The position numbers and the translations under genes were made by a program. 64,000 bases of DNA, taken from the NCBI GenBank assembly GCA_951812615.1, contig CATOSU010000020.1, forward strand, positions 62,001 to 126,000, written 5' to 3'. Below are positions 8,410 through 16,539 of the stretch, piece by piece. The DNA comes from an uncultured Paracoccaceae bacterium. Its GTDB lineage: Bacteria > Pseudomonadota > Alphaproteobacteria > Rhodobacterales > Rhodobacteraceae. The notes beneath the pieces were generated by a model, which worked only from the letters and a program-made list of their open reading frames with translations, had not been told where the DNA came from and did not search any database. The stretch's first letter is position 1, and each line of letters starts with the position of its first letter.

Positions 8410-9573
8410 TCATATCGGCAGGCGGCGTTCGACGATCCGCGCCATGATCGACGCCCCGACCGGCAGCATTGCGGGATCGAGGTAAAAACCCGGATTGTGC
8501 AGCGGCACTGTGCCGGTATGGCCGATCCGGCAATAGGCACCCGGCACCACCTTCAGCATGTCGGCGAAATCCTCGGACCCGGTGGCCGGTTCGGCCTGAT
8601 CGGAAACGTTTTCGGTCCCGACGATATCCGCCGCGGCCTCAAGGTAGGCATCCGACAGGCCGGCATCGTTTTCGAGCACGTCAAAGATGTTGCGCAGGTC
8701 CAGCCGAATTTCAATTCCATATGCCTTTTCAACTCCTTCGCAGAGGTTTTTCATCCTCTCCGCGACCAGTTCGTAAACCTCGTCCTTGAAGTACCGGATG
8801 GTGCCGGCCAGCGTCGCGGTGTCCGGCACCACGTTATAAGCCGACCCGGCATGCAGCTGGGTCACCGACAGCACGCAGGCGTCCAGCGGCGGCACATTGC
8901 GCGACACGATGGTCTGCAACTGCGTCACCAGCGCCGACGCGATAACCAGCGGATCGCGCGAGGCCTGGGGCATCGCCGCATGGCTGCCGCGGCCCTGAAT
9001 GTGGATGTCGAAGAAATAGGCCCCGGCCATCGCCGTGCCCTTGCAGATCGCCACCTTGTCGGGATCCCCGCCGGGCCAGTTGTGCATGCCAAAGACCTCG
9101 TCGCAGGGAAACCGGTCAAACAGCCCTTCGGCCAGCATCCCGCGCGCGCCGCCCAGGCCCTCCTCGGCCGGTTGGAAGATCAGCACTGCGGTGCCGTCGA
9201 AATCGCGGGTTTCGGCAAGGTGTTTGGCCGCGCCCAGCAGCATCGTGGTGTGCGAATCATGTCCACATGCATGCATCACGCCGGCGTTTTTCGACGAGTA
9301 GGGCAGGTTGGTTTCCTCGTGGATCGGCAGTGCGTCCATGTCGGCCCGCACGCCCACACGCCGGTTGCCGCCGCCCTTGCCCTTGATCAGGCCGACAACC
9401 CCGGTCTTGGCAATGCCGGTATGCACCTCGTCAACGCCATAGGCGCGCAGTTTTTCGGCCACAATCCCGGAGGTGCGGGTTTCGGTGAAGCCGATCTCGG
9501 GATACGCATGCAGGTCCTTGAAAATCTCGGTCAGTTCGTCGGTGCTGTCGGCGATGATGGGAAGAACGCCCAT
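8410..9573 (-). CDS. M20-family amidohydrolase (N-acyl-amino-acid hydrolase / hippuricase type)
   Basis: A 387-residue member of the M20D branch. The signatures are RADMDALPI (76-84), the cysteine ligand block MHACGHDSHTTMLLGA (Cys103, His105, 100-115), FQPAEEGLGGA with Glu137-Glu138, and FGMHNWP with His164. It typically removes an acyl or aryl-acyl group from an amino acid, or opens indole-acetyl- or hippurate-type amides. It is encoded between the CPG2-like peptidase and the MlrC-like gene on the same strand. It is not a duplicate of its neighbour, since the two belong to different M20 branches with different metal ligands. Confidence 0.9.
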   Translation of the reverse strand: MGVLPIIADSTDELTEIFKDLHAYPEIGFTETRTSGIVAEKLRAYGVDEVHTGIAKTGVVGLIKGKGGGNRRVGVRADMDALPIHEETNLPYSSKNAGVMHACGHDSHTTMLLGAAKHLAETRDFDGTAVLIFQPAEEGLGGARGMLAEGLFDRFPCDEVFGMHNWPGGDPDKVAICKGTAMAGAYFFDIHIQGRGSHAAMPQASRDPLVIASALVTQLQTIVSRNVPPLDACVLSVTQLHAGSAYNVVPDTATLAGTIRYFKDEVYELVAERMKNLCEGVEKAYGIEIRLDLRNIFDVLENDAGLSDAYLEAAADIVGTENVSDQAEPATGSEDFADMLKVVPGAYCRIGHTGTVPLHNPGFYLDPAMLPVGASIMARIVERRLPI

Positions 9574-9601
9574 GGTGTGTCCTCTCTGTCGTGTGGGTGG
9601 C

Positions 9602-11050
9602 TCAGCCGAACGGGTTTTCGGTCTTAGGCCAATAGTTCGGGTCGCGTTTGGTATAGGGAATGTTTGCGTAATCGGGCGTGATTGCCCCGGGTCCGGCGAT
9701 ATAGATGACCTCGGACGCTATCGGGGCAAAGCCGGCGTGGAAATGCTGCGAGGATTTCACAACCACCGCCCGCATTGCCGACAGGTCCAGCCCCAGATCG
9801 GTGAAGGCGATGGGGTGGAACGCCTGTGTGCGCTTGTCGCTGATCACCATGTGCACGCCATCGGCCTCCAGCCAGACGCCCGTGCCCATGTCCATCCGGG
9901 TTTCGCCCATGAACTGATGCATGTTCTCCTTCACACCGCGCACGGTCACTGTCAGATCCAACGGATCGCCGGACATTTCACCAACCTTGCCGCCCAGCCG
10001 CACCTTCATCGTGCCGCCGATGCCGACGTCCTGAACCATGTGCACCACCACCGGGTCCCAGAAGATTCCCAGGGCCACGTCCTTCATCCCGCGCTCCAGA
10101 ATATTGCGCAGGACAAACGTGGAATCCGCCGGCGCGCCGCCGCCGGCATTGTCGGCGAAATCCGCCAGCACCACGGGCGTTGCATTTGCCGCTTCGGCCC
10201 GGGTCAGGGCGTCGCCGATCCCGGGCCAGTCCGGTCGGATCTGGTCGCGCAGCGCCCACAACGTCTCGCCGAACTCCTGCGCCACGGCCTGGGCCTTTTG
10301 CGCATCCGCGTCCGCGATCACCAGCATCCGCGCGCCGACACGGGCGCAATCGCCCCAGGGAAACCCGTGCGTCAGCGACACTGACAACACGCCATCCTTG
10401 CCCTCCTGCGCCTTCATGTCGGCGACGACCTGCTGAATGGGCGCCCGGGTGGTGTGAAACATCGCGATCATGCGGCAATCGTAATCCCGCATCACCGGTC
10501 GGATCTTTCCCTCGGCGGTGTCGGCGGCCAGCGCAAACAACTCCCGCGCCCGGTCCGGGCTGTCGATATGCGGGTATTCCTTGTAGCAGATGATCAGGTT
10601 AGCCGCCGTCAGCATCGCTTCAGTCAGGTGGTTGTGCGGGTCGATCTCCAGCCCGATCACGGCATCGGGTCCCAGAATGTCACGCGCGCGGGTCAGAAAA
10701 TCGCCTTCGCAGTCGTCATAGCATTCTGCGATCATGGCCCCGTGCATCGACATCAGCAGAATGTCAGGCCGGGCCGCGCGGATGTCGTCCAGTATCTCGT
10801 CCCGGTACGTTTCATAAGTCTCGCGGATGGTCGGCCCGGCGGGCTGGGCAAAGGCGCACAGGCTTTCCACCACCTCCCAGCCGCGTTCTGTGGCCATGCG
10901 CCGCCATTCGTGCAGCGGCGCAGAAAACAGGTTCGCGGTCTGCTGCGTGGCGGTGCGGCTGACAAAGGCGTCTTCGAAGGCCAGCCGTCCGGTTGGGATC
11001 GGCGAGAAGGAATTCGTTTCGGTCGCCAGACCGGCAATGAGTAATTTCAT
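9602..11050 (-). CDS. M81-family (MlrC-like) metallopeptidase
   Basis: A 482-residue protein starting MKLLIAGLATETNSFSPIPT, the hallmark N-terminus of the microcystinase C (MlrC) family. MSMHGAMIAE and EIDPHNHLTEAM supply the zinc-binding aspartate and histidines, and the C-terminal domain contains the GGGAPADSTFVLR segment. MlrC of Sphingomonadales hydrolyses linearised microcystin peptides, but most roseobacter homologues sit in amino-acid or peptide catabolic loci, and nothing here points to microcystin. It is the first gene of the (-) operon with the two M20 enzymes, so stepwise breakdown of an unusual peptide or acyl-amide is the natural inference. Confidence 0.88.
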   Translation of the reverse strand: MKLLIAGLATETNSFSPIPTGRLAFEDAFVSRTATQQTANLFSAPLHEWRRMATERGWEVVESLCAFAQPAGPTIRETYETYRDEILDDIRAARPDILLMSMHGAMIAECYDDCEGDFLTRARDILGPDAVIGLEIDPHNHLTEAMLTAANLIICYKEYPHIDSPDRARELFALAADTAEGKIRPVMRDYDCRMIAMFHTTRAPIQQVVADMKAQEGKDGVLSVSLTHGFPWGDCARVGARMLVIADADAQKAQAVAQEFGETLWALRDQIRPDWPGIGDALTRAEAANATPVVLADFADNAGGGAPADSTFVLRNILERGMKDVALGIFWDPVVVHMVQDVGIGGTMKVRLGGKVGEMSGDPLDLTVTVRGVKENMHQFMGETRMDMGTGVWLEADGVHMVISDKRTQAFHPIAFTDLGLDLSAMRAVVVKSSQHFHAGFAPIASEVIYIAGPGAITPDYANIPYTKRDPNYWPKTENPFG

Positions 11051-11135
11051 CTGTCCGCTCTTTTTCGGAAATCAGTTGCGTTGATGCATATGACGGGAAT
11101 TTCCACGCAGATTCCAAGAGGTTTTTCCAGCGGCG

Positions 11136-11165
11136 GTTTGCCAAGTGGTGCAAACTTGACCAAAC
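11136..11165. promoter_or_regulatory. Nested inverted repeat in the divergent mlrC-like / mscS intergenic region
   Basis: GTTTG (11136-11140) and CAAGT (11142-11146) are mirrored by ACTTG (11154-11158) and CAAAC (11161-11165) around a 7-base centre. It lies in the 180-base gap between divergent starts, about 85 bases before the MlrC-like gene and 65 before mscS, a likely place for an operator. No cognate regulator can be named. Confidence 0.3.
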
Positions 11166-11230
11166 TCGGGGCGTAAATCGATGTGCGAGTGCGGTTTTTT
11201 CATGCCTCAGCAGGGAGACTGTGACCACAA

Positions 11231-12901
11231 ATGCAACCCGAACCCATTCGCCCTCTGACACCCGGTGGGCTGCTGCGCCGCTGGCTCGTTTTCCTGCTGT
11301 TGCCCGTTCTGGTCGCGCTTTGTGCCACGCCCGCCTCGGCACAGGAAGACCCTCCGGCTGAAACCGAAGAACGGGAGAGTGATCCCGAATTCATCGCCCC
11401 GGTCGTGATCGAGGGCGACGCGCTGTTTGACGTCAGGGGCTCCAGCGCACTGCCGGCCAATGAACGGGCCGAAGTGGTTCAGACCCGGATCATCGAGGTT
11501 GCCGGCAGTTCCGACAATCTGAATGTGACCTTCCAGATCCGCGGCCACGAGTTCGGCAAGGAGATCCTGATCGACGGCAGATCGGTCACCATCGTCACGA
11601 ATTCGGATGCCGAATCTGAACAGATGGAGCTTGAAGTTCTGACCCATCTGCAGGCCGAGGCGATCCAGCTCGCCATCATCGAGTACCGCAAGGGCCGCAG
11701 CAGCGAGGCACGGGTCAATTCCGCGCTGGCGGCGGTGGCGTGGTCTGTTGGCTTTCTGATCCTGTCGATCCTGTTTTTCACGCGACGCGCGCGGTTGCTG
11801 GATTTCGTGCAGAAATATGCCGAGAGCAAGTTTCAGGGCGTGGAAACGGCCACGAAATCGCTGCTCAGACTCCGCGCGCTGGGAACGATCGTCGGCTATG
11901 CCTCGCTGATATTGCTGTGGGTCATCTACCTGATCCTGTTCTACTACTACCTGTCTTTCGTTCTGCTCAGCTTTGCCGAAACCCGCCCTGTGGCCGAGCT
12001 GTTGCTGACCTATGTCAGCGATCCGCTGATCGAGGTGGCGAAGGGCATCGTGTCCTATCTGCCCAACCTCGTGATGCTGGGCATCATCTATGCGCTGACC
12101 AAATGGTCGATACAGGGGGTCAGGCTGTTTTTCGACAATCTCGAAAACGGCGTTTTCGAGCTGCCTGAATTTGAAAAGCACTGGGTCGGGCCGACCTTCT
12201 TCCTGCTGCGGATTGCGATCATCCTGATCGCGCTGGTCTTTGCCTACCCCTATCTGCCGGGATCGGATTCCAAGGCATTTCAGGGCCTGACCATCCTCGC
12301 CGGCATCATGGTGTCGCTGGGCTCGAACACAGTTGTGTCGAACATGATGGCGGGTCTCTTCGTGATCTACCGGCGCTCAACCAATGTCGGCGACCGGATC
12401 GAGGTCGGTGGCAAGGTTGGCGACGTGGTCGAAATCAAGCTGATGGAGACGGTGATTAAATCCATCAAGAACGAGATGATCAGCATTCCCAACGCGCAGC
12501 TTCTCAACTCCGAGGTGGTGAACTATACCCGCAAGGTCGACGGCCGCGGGCTGCTGGTGCATACCACGGTCGGGATCGGCTACGAGGAACCCCCCGCCAA
12601 GGTGACCGCGATGCTGGTCGAAGCCGCGCGCCGTACCTCGGGGCTGAAGAAATCGCCTGAACCCTTCGTGCTCTGGACCCAATTGGCCGATTACGCGATC
12701 AACTATGAAATCAATGCCTTTTCCTCGCGCGGGGGCAGCCTGCCGAAGATCCGGTCGGACCTGCATCAGAACATCGTCGAAGTGTTCAATGAAAATCAGA
12801 CCCAGATCATGACGCCGTCTTACATCGCCGACCCCGAAGAACCGAAGATCCCGGTAACAGAATGGGACGGGACGCTTGCACATATGCGGGACAAGGGCTG
12901 A
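11231..12901 (+). CDS. Mechanosensitive ion channel, MscS family, with secreted N-terminal domain
   Basis: A 556-residue inner-membrane channel. Residues 14-38 form a signal peptide (ending ASA-QED), followed by a periplasmic domain of about 120 residues. Hydrophobic segments lie near 162-184, 213-246, 267-285 and 315-338, and the pore helix GLTILAGIMVSLGSNTVVSN near 350-370. The MscS beta domain follows, with VGDRIEVGGKVGDVVEIKL and ISIPNAQLLNSEVVNYTR, and then the C-terminal alpha/beta domain. This long architecture, with extra helices before the MscS core, is common in alphaproteobacteria. It releases solutes on hypo-osmotic shock. The ribosome site is weak (GGGAG about 14 bases upstream), so the exact start is not certain. 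Confidence 0.88.
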   Translation: MQPEPIRPLTPGGLLRRWLVFLLLPVLVALCATPASAQEDPPAETEERESDPEFIAPVVIEGDALFDVRGSSALPANERAEVVQTRIIEVAGSSDNLNVTFQIRGHEFGKEILIDGRSVTIVTNSDAESEQMELEVLTHLQAEAIQLAIIEYRKGRSSEARVNSALAAVAWSVGFLILSILFFTRRARLLDFVQKYAESKFQGVETATKSLLRLRALGTIVGYASLILLWVIYLILFYYYLSFVLLSFAETRPVAELLLTYVSDPLIEVAKGIVSYLPNLVMLGIIYALTKWSIQGVRLFFDNLENGVFELPEFEKHWVGPTFFLLRIAIILIALVFAYPYLPGSDSKAFQGLTILAGIMVSLGSNTVVSNMMAGLFVIYRRSTNVGDRIEVGGKVGDVVEIKLMETVIKSIKNEMISIPNAQLLNSEVVNYTRKVDGRGLLVHTTVGIGYEEPPAKVTAMLVEAARRTSGLKKSPEPFVLWTQLADYAINYEINAFSSRGGSLPKIRSDLHQNIVEVFNENQTQIMTPSYIADPEEPKIPVTEWDGTLAHMRDKG

Positions 12902-12973
12902 GACGGTTTGGCCGTTGGCGCGGCGCGCAGGGCAGGGTAAGACGGGCCCCGTTCCGAAACACAGATCGATCCC

Positions 12974-13657
12974 GTGAGCCTGAGAAAGAAAATTGCCGAC
13001 AGCGCGTGGCTGAACCGCAGCGTCGAGGCGGCGCTGGCCGGCTGGATCCGCTTTGCGCATGCCACGTCGCGGTGGCAGCGGGTCGGGTTCGAAGCGATGG
13101 ACGCCGAACTGGCACGTGGCGCGCCGGTGATCGTGGTGCTGTGGCACCAGCGGCTGATCATGGCGCCCTATCTTTTCGAGCCGTCCCGCGGTCCGATCTG
13201 CACGCTGACCTCAACCGGTCGGGCCGGGCGTCTGGCCGGGCAGGTGGTGGCGCGGTTCGGACTGGGCACGCTGGCAATGAAATCGCATGACCGCAATGTC
13301 GCGCTGACCCGACAGGTGCTGAGCCGGGTGAAATCCGGCAGCTCGGTCGGGATCGCCGCGGACGGGCCGCGCGGCCCGGCCCGCGTCGCAGCCGCCGCGC
13401 CCGTTGCCTGGGCCCGGGCCGCGGGCAAGCGGGTGTTTGTCGTCAGCTTCTCTGCCCGGCGGGTGCTGGAGTTCGGCACCTGGGACCGCATGTGGATGCC
13501 ACTGCCGTTCACCTCCGGCTGCCTGATGTGCCGGGAGTGGGAGGAAACCGTGCCCCGCACTGCTGACGCGGAGACGACCGAGCTTTACCGGCAGAAGCTG
13601 CAGGACGCGCTGAACGCGGTAACGGATGCTTCGGATCGCGCGGCCGGTCGCGGGTAG
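12974..13657 (+). CDS. DUF374 / lysophospholipid-acyltransferase-like protein
   Basis: A 227-residue protein of the DUF374 family, related to PlsC-type acyltransferases. The family markers are VLWHQRLIMAPY near 55-66, taking the place of the acyltransferase HxxxxD box, and IAADGPRGPARVA near 135-147. The family is thought to act on lipid A or lipoprotein-type acyl acceptors at the inner membrane, but no reaction is firmly established. The start is GTG at 12974. The gene lies 72 bases after mscS and its TAG stop is part of a perfect 28-bp palindrome. Confidence 0.82.
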   Translation: MSLRKKIADSAWLNRSVEAALAGWIRFAHATSRWQRVGFEAMDAELARGAPVIVVLWHQRLIMAPYLFEPSRGPICTLTSTGRAGRLAGQVVARFGLGTLAMKSHDRNVALTRQVLSRVKSGSSVGIAADGPRGPARVAAAAPVAWARAAGKRVFVVSFSARRVLEFGTWDRMWMPLPFTSGCLMCREWEETVPRTADAETTELYRQKLQDALNAVTDASDRAAGRG

Positions 13658-13681
13658 GATGGGTGATATCACCCATCCTAC
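13654..13681. repeat. Perfect 28-bp palindrome at the end of the DUF374 gene
   Basis: GTAGGATGGGTGAT (13654-13667) is followed with no spacer by its exact reverse complement ATCACCCATCCTAC (13668-13681). The DUF374 stop codon TAG (13655-13657) is the second to fourth base of the left arm. The motif resembles the GTAGGRTGGGTGA palindromes scattered in Rhodobacteraceae intergenic DNA; I recall these only informally. It could form a cruciform or an RNA hairpin that ends the mscS-DUF374 transcript. Confidence 0.85.
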
Positions 13682-13807
13682 GTGGTCCCGCGCCGGGGCC
13701 GGCGGCCTGCGGCACATCTGCCGCCGGATTGCAGTTCGGTTGATTGTCGGCCCGAACTCTGGCAATCCGGATCGCGCTAATCCGGGGGCAAAGAGGGGCA
13801 GGAAACC

Positions 13808-15328
13808 GTGAAAATCGTCTGGCCGGACCAGTTTGAATTTGTCGGAAAAACGCGCCCCGAGGGCGTGACCGTGCCTGCCGGCGAGATCGCCGGTCGCGCC
13901 GCGCATGTCGCAGGCCTTCTGCGCGAACAGGGCTGTGTTCCGGGCGACCGGATTGCCATGTGGGTGACCGAGGGGGAAAACCAGCTTGCCGCGATGTTCG
14001 GCAGCTGGCTCGCCGGGGTCACCTTCTGCGTGCTGCCTTCCTTTGCCGGGCGGTCCAACACGGAACGCTCGCAGACCCGCGTCGACGACGTCTATTCGGT
14101 GCTGGAACCGAAGCTGCTGCTCAAGACAGAGGGCACTGAACTGCCTGAAAACCTCCGCGGTCTGGTGCCGACCGTCGAATTGCCGGCGGTTGATGTGCCG
14201 GTCGATCCGGTCGATCCCGGCAGTCTGATTTTCGACCGCGGCGCGGATGATGTTGCCTTCATACAGTTCACCTCCGGCAGCACCGGCGGGGCCAAGGGAG
14301 CGGTTGTGCGCTTTGGACAGTTGCAGGCGAACCTGCAGGCCATCGCCGACCGGGTGCAGATGGATGCCAGCGACCGCATGGTCAGCTGGGCGCCGCTTTA
14401 TCACGACATGGGACTGATGGCGGTGCTTCTGCCGCTCAGTTTCGGTGCCGGTGTCGTGCTGATGGAAACCGATCATTTCGTGCGTCGGCCTGCCGCGTGG
14501 CTCGAGGCGATCTCGCGCCATCGCGGCACCGTCACCACCGCGCCGCCAACTGCGCTGAAACTGCTGACGCGGCGCCGTGCAAAAGACGTGGATCTCAGCA
14601 GCTGGCGCTATGCCTGGATCGGCGGGGAAATGGTGTTTCCCTCGGTTCTGGAGGCGTTCGAGGAGGTCTACAAACCGGCCGGACTGGCCAGCGGTGTGTT
14701 GCAGCCGACCTACGGCATGGCCGAAACGGTTGTCGGCATCTCCTGCGGCACTCCCGGCGAAACCTGGTCCGTGGTGGACGGCTATGCCTCCTGCGGCCCG
14801 GTGCTGGGCGGGTTCGAACACCGGATTGTGGACGAGGACGGCGCCGAAATTGCCACCGGCGGGCGCGGCTACCTGCATGTGCGCGGGCCGTCGGTGATGC
14901 GCGGCTATCTCGGGCTTGAACCCTTTGCCGACGATGCCTGGTTCGACACCGGCGATATCGCCTTCGAGGCGGATGGACGGCTGCATATCACGGGCCGCGT
15001 CAAGGACGTGCTCAAGCGCGGCGGCGAGATGTTTCCCGCCACCGTGGTCGAGGCCGTGGCCGAGGCCGCGCTGGACCTGCGCACCGGGCGGGCGGCGGCC
15101 TTTGCCCATTTGCGGCCCGATCTGGGCAAGGAAGAGATCGTTCTGCTGGTGGAAAGCCGGCAATGGGATGACGATCAGGCCCGGGTTGTGGCCGGCGCTG
15201 TCGCGCAGGAACTGGGGCTGCAGGTGGATGTCATCCGCAGCGCGCAGGGCGGACGGTTGCCACGAACCTCAAGCGGAAAGATCATGCGCCAGAAAGCGGC
15301 GGCGCTTTACAAAGAAGGACAGATTTGA
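13808..15328 (+). CDS. Fatty acyl-AMP ligase-like AMP-binding enzyme
   Basis: A 506-residue adenylate-forming enzyme. The nucleotide loop FTSGSTGGAKGAV lies at 154-166. SWAPLYHDMGLMAVLLP and QPTYGMAETVVG are closer to fatty acyl-AMP ligases, which load acyl carrier proteins, than to acyl-CoA synthetases. The adenylation lysine is Lys491 in GRLPRTSSGKIMRQK. The start is GTG at 13808 behind GGGGCAGGA. Its TGA overlaps the start of a free-standing acyl carrier protein by one base (TGATG), and a CFA-type methyltransferase follows. I therefore infer that it activates a fatty or other carboxylic acid as acyl-AMP and transfers it to that carrier. The acyl substrate is unknown. Confidence 0.85.
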   Translation: MKIVWPDQFEFVGKTRPEGVTVPAGEIAGRAAHVAGLLREQGCVPGDRIAMWVTEGENQLAAMFGSWLAGVTFCVLPSFAGRSNTERSQTRVDDVYSVLEPKLLLKTEGTELPENLRGLVPTVELPAVDVPVDPVDPGSLIFDRGADDVAFIQFTSGSTGGAKGAVVRFGQLQANLQAIADRVQMDASDRMVSWAPLYHDMGLMAVLLPLSFGAGVVLMETDHFVRRPAAWLEAISRHRGTVTTAPPTALKLLTRRRAKDVDLSSWRYAWIGGEMVFPSVLEAFEEVYKPAGLASGVLQPTYGMAETVVGISCGTPGETWSVVDGYASCGPVLGGFEHRIVDEDGAEIATGGRGYLHVRGPSVMRGYLGLEPFADDAWFDTGDIAFEADGRLHITGRVKDVLKRGGEMFPATVVEAVAEAALDLRTGRAAAFAHLRPDLGKEEIVLLVESRQWDDDQARVVAGAVAQELGLQVDVIRSAQGGRLPRTSSGKIMRQKAAALYKEGQI

Positions 15329-15588
15329 TGACCGAACAGGTATGGACCACAGAGCGCATGGCAGGGATCCTGCGCGAGCTGGCCGAAGAGGATGAACTGC
15401 CCCAGCACCTGCTGACGGCCACGATCAAGGCAGAGGACACGGTCGAAACGCTGGGGCTCGATTCCATCGGGGCCGTGGCGCTGATCGACCGGCTGGAAAC
15501 CGAGGCGGGCGTGGAACTGCCGGATGATTTCCTCGATTTCAAGGACAGTGTCGCGGACATCGTTGCGCGGCTGGGCGGGATGAACTGA
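15328..15588 (+). CDS. Acyl carrier protein
   Basis: An 86-residue acidic carrier protein with the phosphopantetheine attachment site Ser46 in TLGLDSIGAVALIDRLE. The DSI form rather than DSL, and the divergence elsewhere, mark it as a dedicated carrier and not the fatty-acid-synthase AcpP. It starts at the TGATG junction with the acyl-AMP ligase and ends 14 bases before the methyltransferase gene. This arrangement suggests that the ligase loads this carrier and the methyltransferase may act on the bound or released chain. Confidence 0.9.
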   Translation: MTEQVWTTERMAGILRELAEEDELPQHLLTATIKAEDTVETLGLDSIGAVALIDRLETEAGVELPDDFLDFKDSVADIVARLGGMN

Positions 15589-15602
15589 ACGGAGTAGCAG
15601 AC

Positions 15603-16460
15603 ATGGCGAATTCCAATTCCGGCGCCTCGCAGGACGCCATTGAATATCACTACGACATGCCGGCCAGCTTCTTTTCCCTGTGGCTGGGCCAGAGCATGAC
15701 CTACACCGCGGCGCGGTTTTCCCGGCCCGGCATGACGCTGGACGAAGCCCAGCAGGACAAGATCGCCTATCACCTGGACTCGGCTCGCGTCAGCGAAGGG
15801 CACCGGATGCTGGATATCGGCTGTGGCTGGGGCACCCTGCTGAAGGCCGGTGTGGAACAGCGCGGCGCGGCGTCGGCGCTGGGCCTGACGCTGAGCCCGC
15901 TGCAGCAGGAATACATCGCCGGCATGGGCCATTCGAATGTCAGCGCCCGGTTGCAGAGCTATGAGCATTTCGAGCCGGAACAACCCTTCGATTCGATTGT
16001 CAGCGTCGGGGCGTTCGAACATTTTGCCAAGCCGGGAATGACCCGCGCAGCGCGGATCGAAGCCTATGAGGGCCTGTTCCGCCGCTGTGCCGACTGGATG
16101 ACCCGGGACGGGCGGTTTTCGCTGCAGACGATGACCTGGGGCGATGCCGGCGAGGTGGAGCGCAACATGAACCGCATCCACGAGATTTTCCCGGAAAGCG
16201 ACCTGCCGGAAATTCACGAGGTGGTCGAAGCGGCGCATCCGTATCTGGAGCTGGTGTCGATGGAAAACCGGCCCGAGGATTACGGACAGACACTGGCGGA
16301 CTGGGCCAGGGGGCTGAAGGCCAATCGCGAAGAGGCAATCAAAATCGTCGGACCGGAACGCTACAAGTTCTACGAAGACAGCTGTACGGGCGGTTCGCTG
16401 CTCTATCGCCGGCGGCGGTTCTACCTGTGCCGGTTTGTATTCCGCCGGAGGGGCCGCTAG
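15603..16460 (+). CDS. SAM-dependent methyltransferase of the cyclopropane-fatty-acid / mycolate-modifying family
   Basis: A 285-residue protein. The N-terminal HYDMPASFFSLWLGQSMTYTAARF is typical of CFA synthases, motif I is MLDIGCGWGTLL (69-80), and VSVGAFEHFAKPG holds the active-site glutamate region. At 285 residues it lacks the roughly 90-residue N-terminal lipid-binding region of E. coli Cfa and is the size of mycobacterial CmaA/MmaA enzymes, which methylate or cyclopropanate acyl chains carried on ACP. A GGAGTAG ribosome site precedes the start. Its place after the ligase and ACP genes supports an ACP-bound unsaturated acyl chain as substrate, which is inference. Confidence 0.85.
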   Translation: MANSNSGASQDAIEYHYDMPASFFSLWLGQSMTYTAARFSRPGMTLDEAQQDKIAYHLDSARVSEGHRMLDIGCGWGTLLKAGVEQRGAASALGLTLSPLQQEYIAGMGHSNVSARLQSYEHFEPEQPFDSIVSVGAFEHFAKPGMTRAARIEAYEGLFRRCADWMTRDGRFSLQTMTWGDAGEVERNMNRIHEIFPESDLPEIHEVVEAAHPYLELVSMENRPEDYGQTLADWARGLKANREEAIKIVGPERYKFYEDSCTGGSLLYRRRRFYLCRFVFRRRGR

Positions 16461-16539
16461 GGCCCGTCCGGATCGTCGCGCCAGCGGCGCTGATATTCAA
16501 GGCAACTAAGTACGGCCGGGCAACGGCGGGATCCGGCTA

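Noticed and set aside
7336-9627. Plus-strand open frame of 763 codons across the two M20 genes
   Set aside because: It crosses two well-supported minus-strand genes and their intergenic gap, and its product resembles no family.
9602-11050. Specific microcystin-degradation (mlr) locus
   Set aside because: mlrA, mlrB and mlrD are absent, and the M81 family is much wider than microcystinase.
13211-15163. Minus-strand open frame of 650 codons opposite the acyl-AMP ligase
   Set aside because: The composition is His/Arg/Gly-rich without motifs. The plus strand has an intact ligase with all signatures and coupled neighbours.
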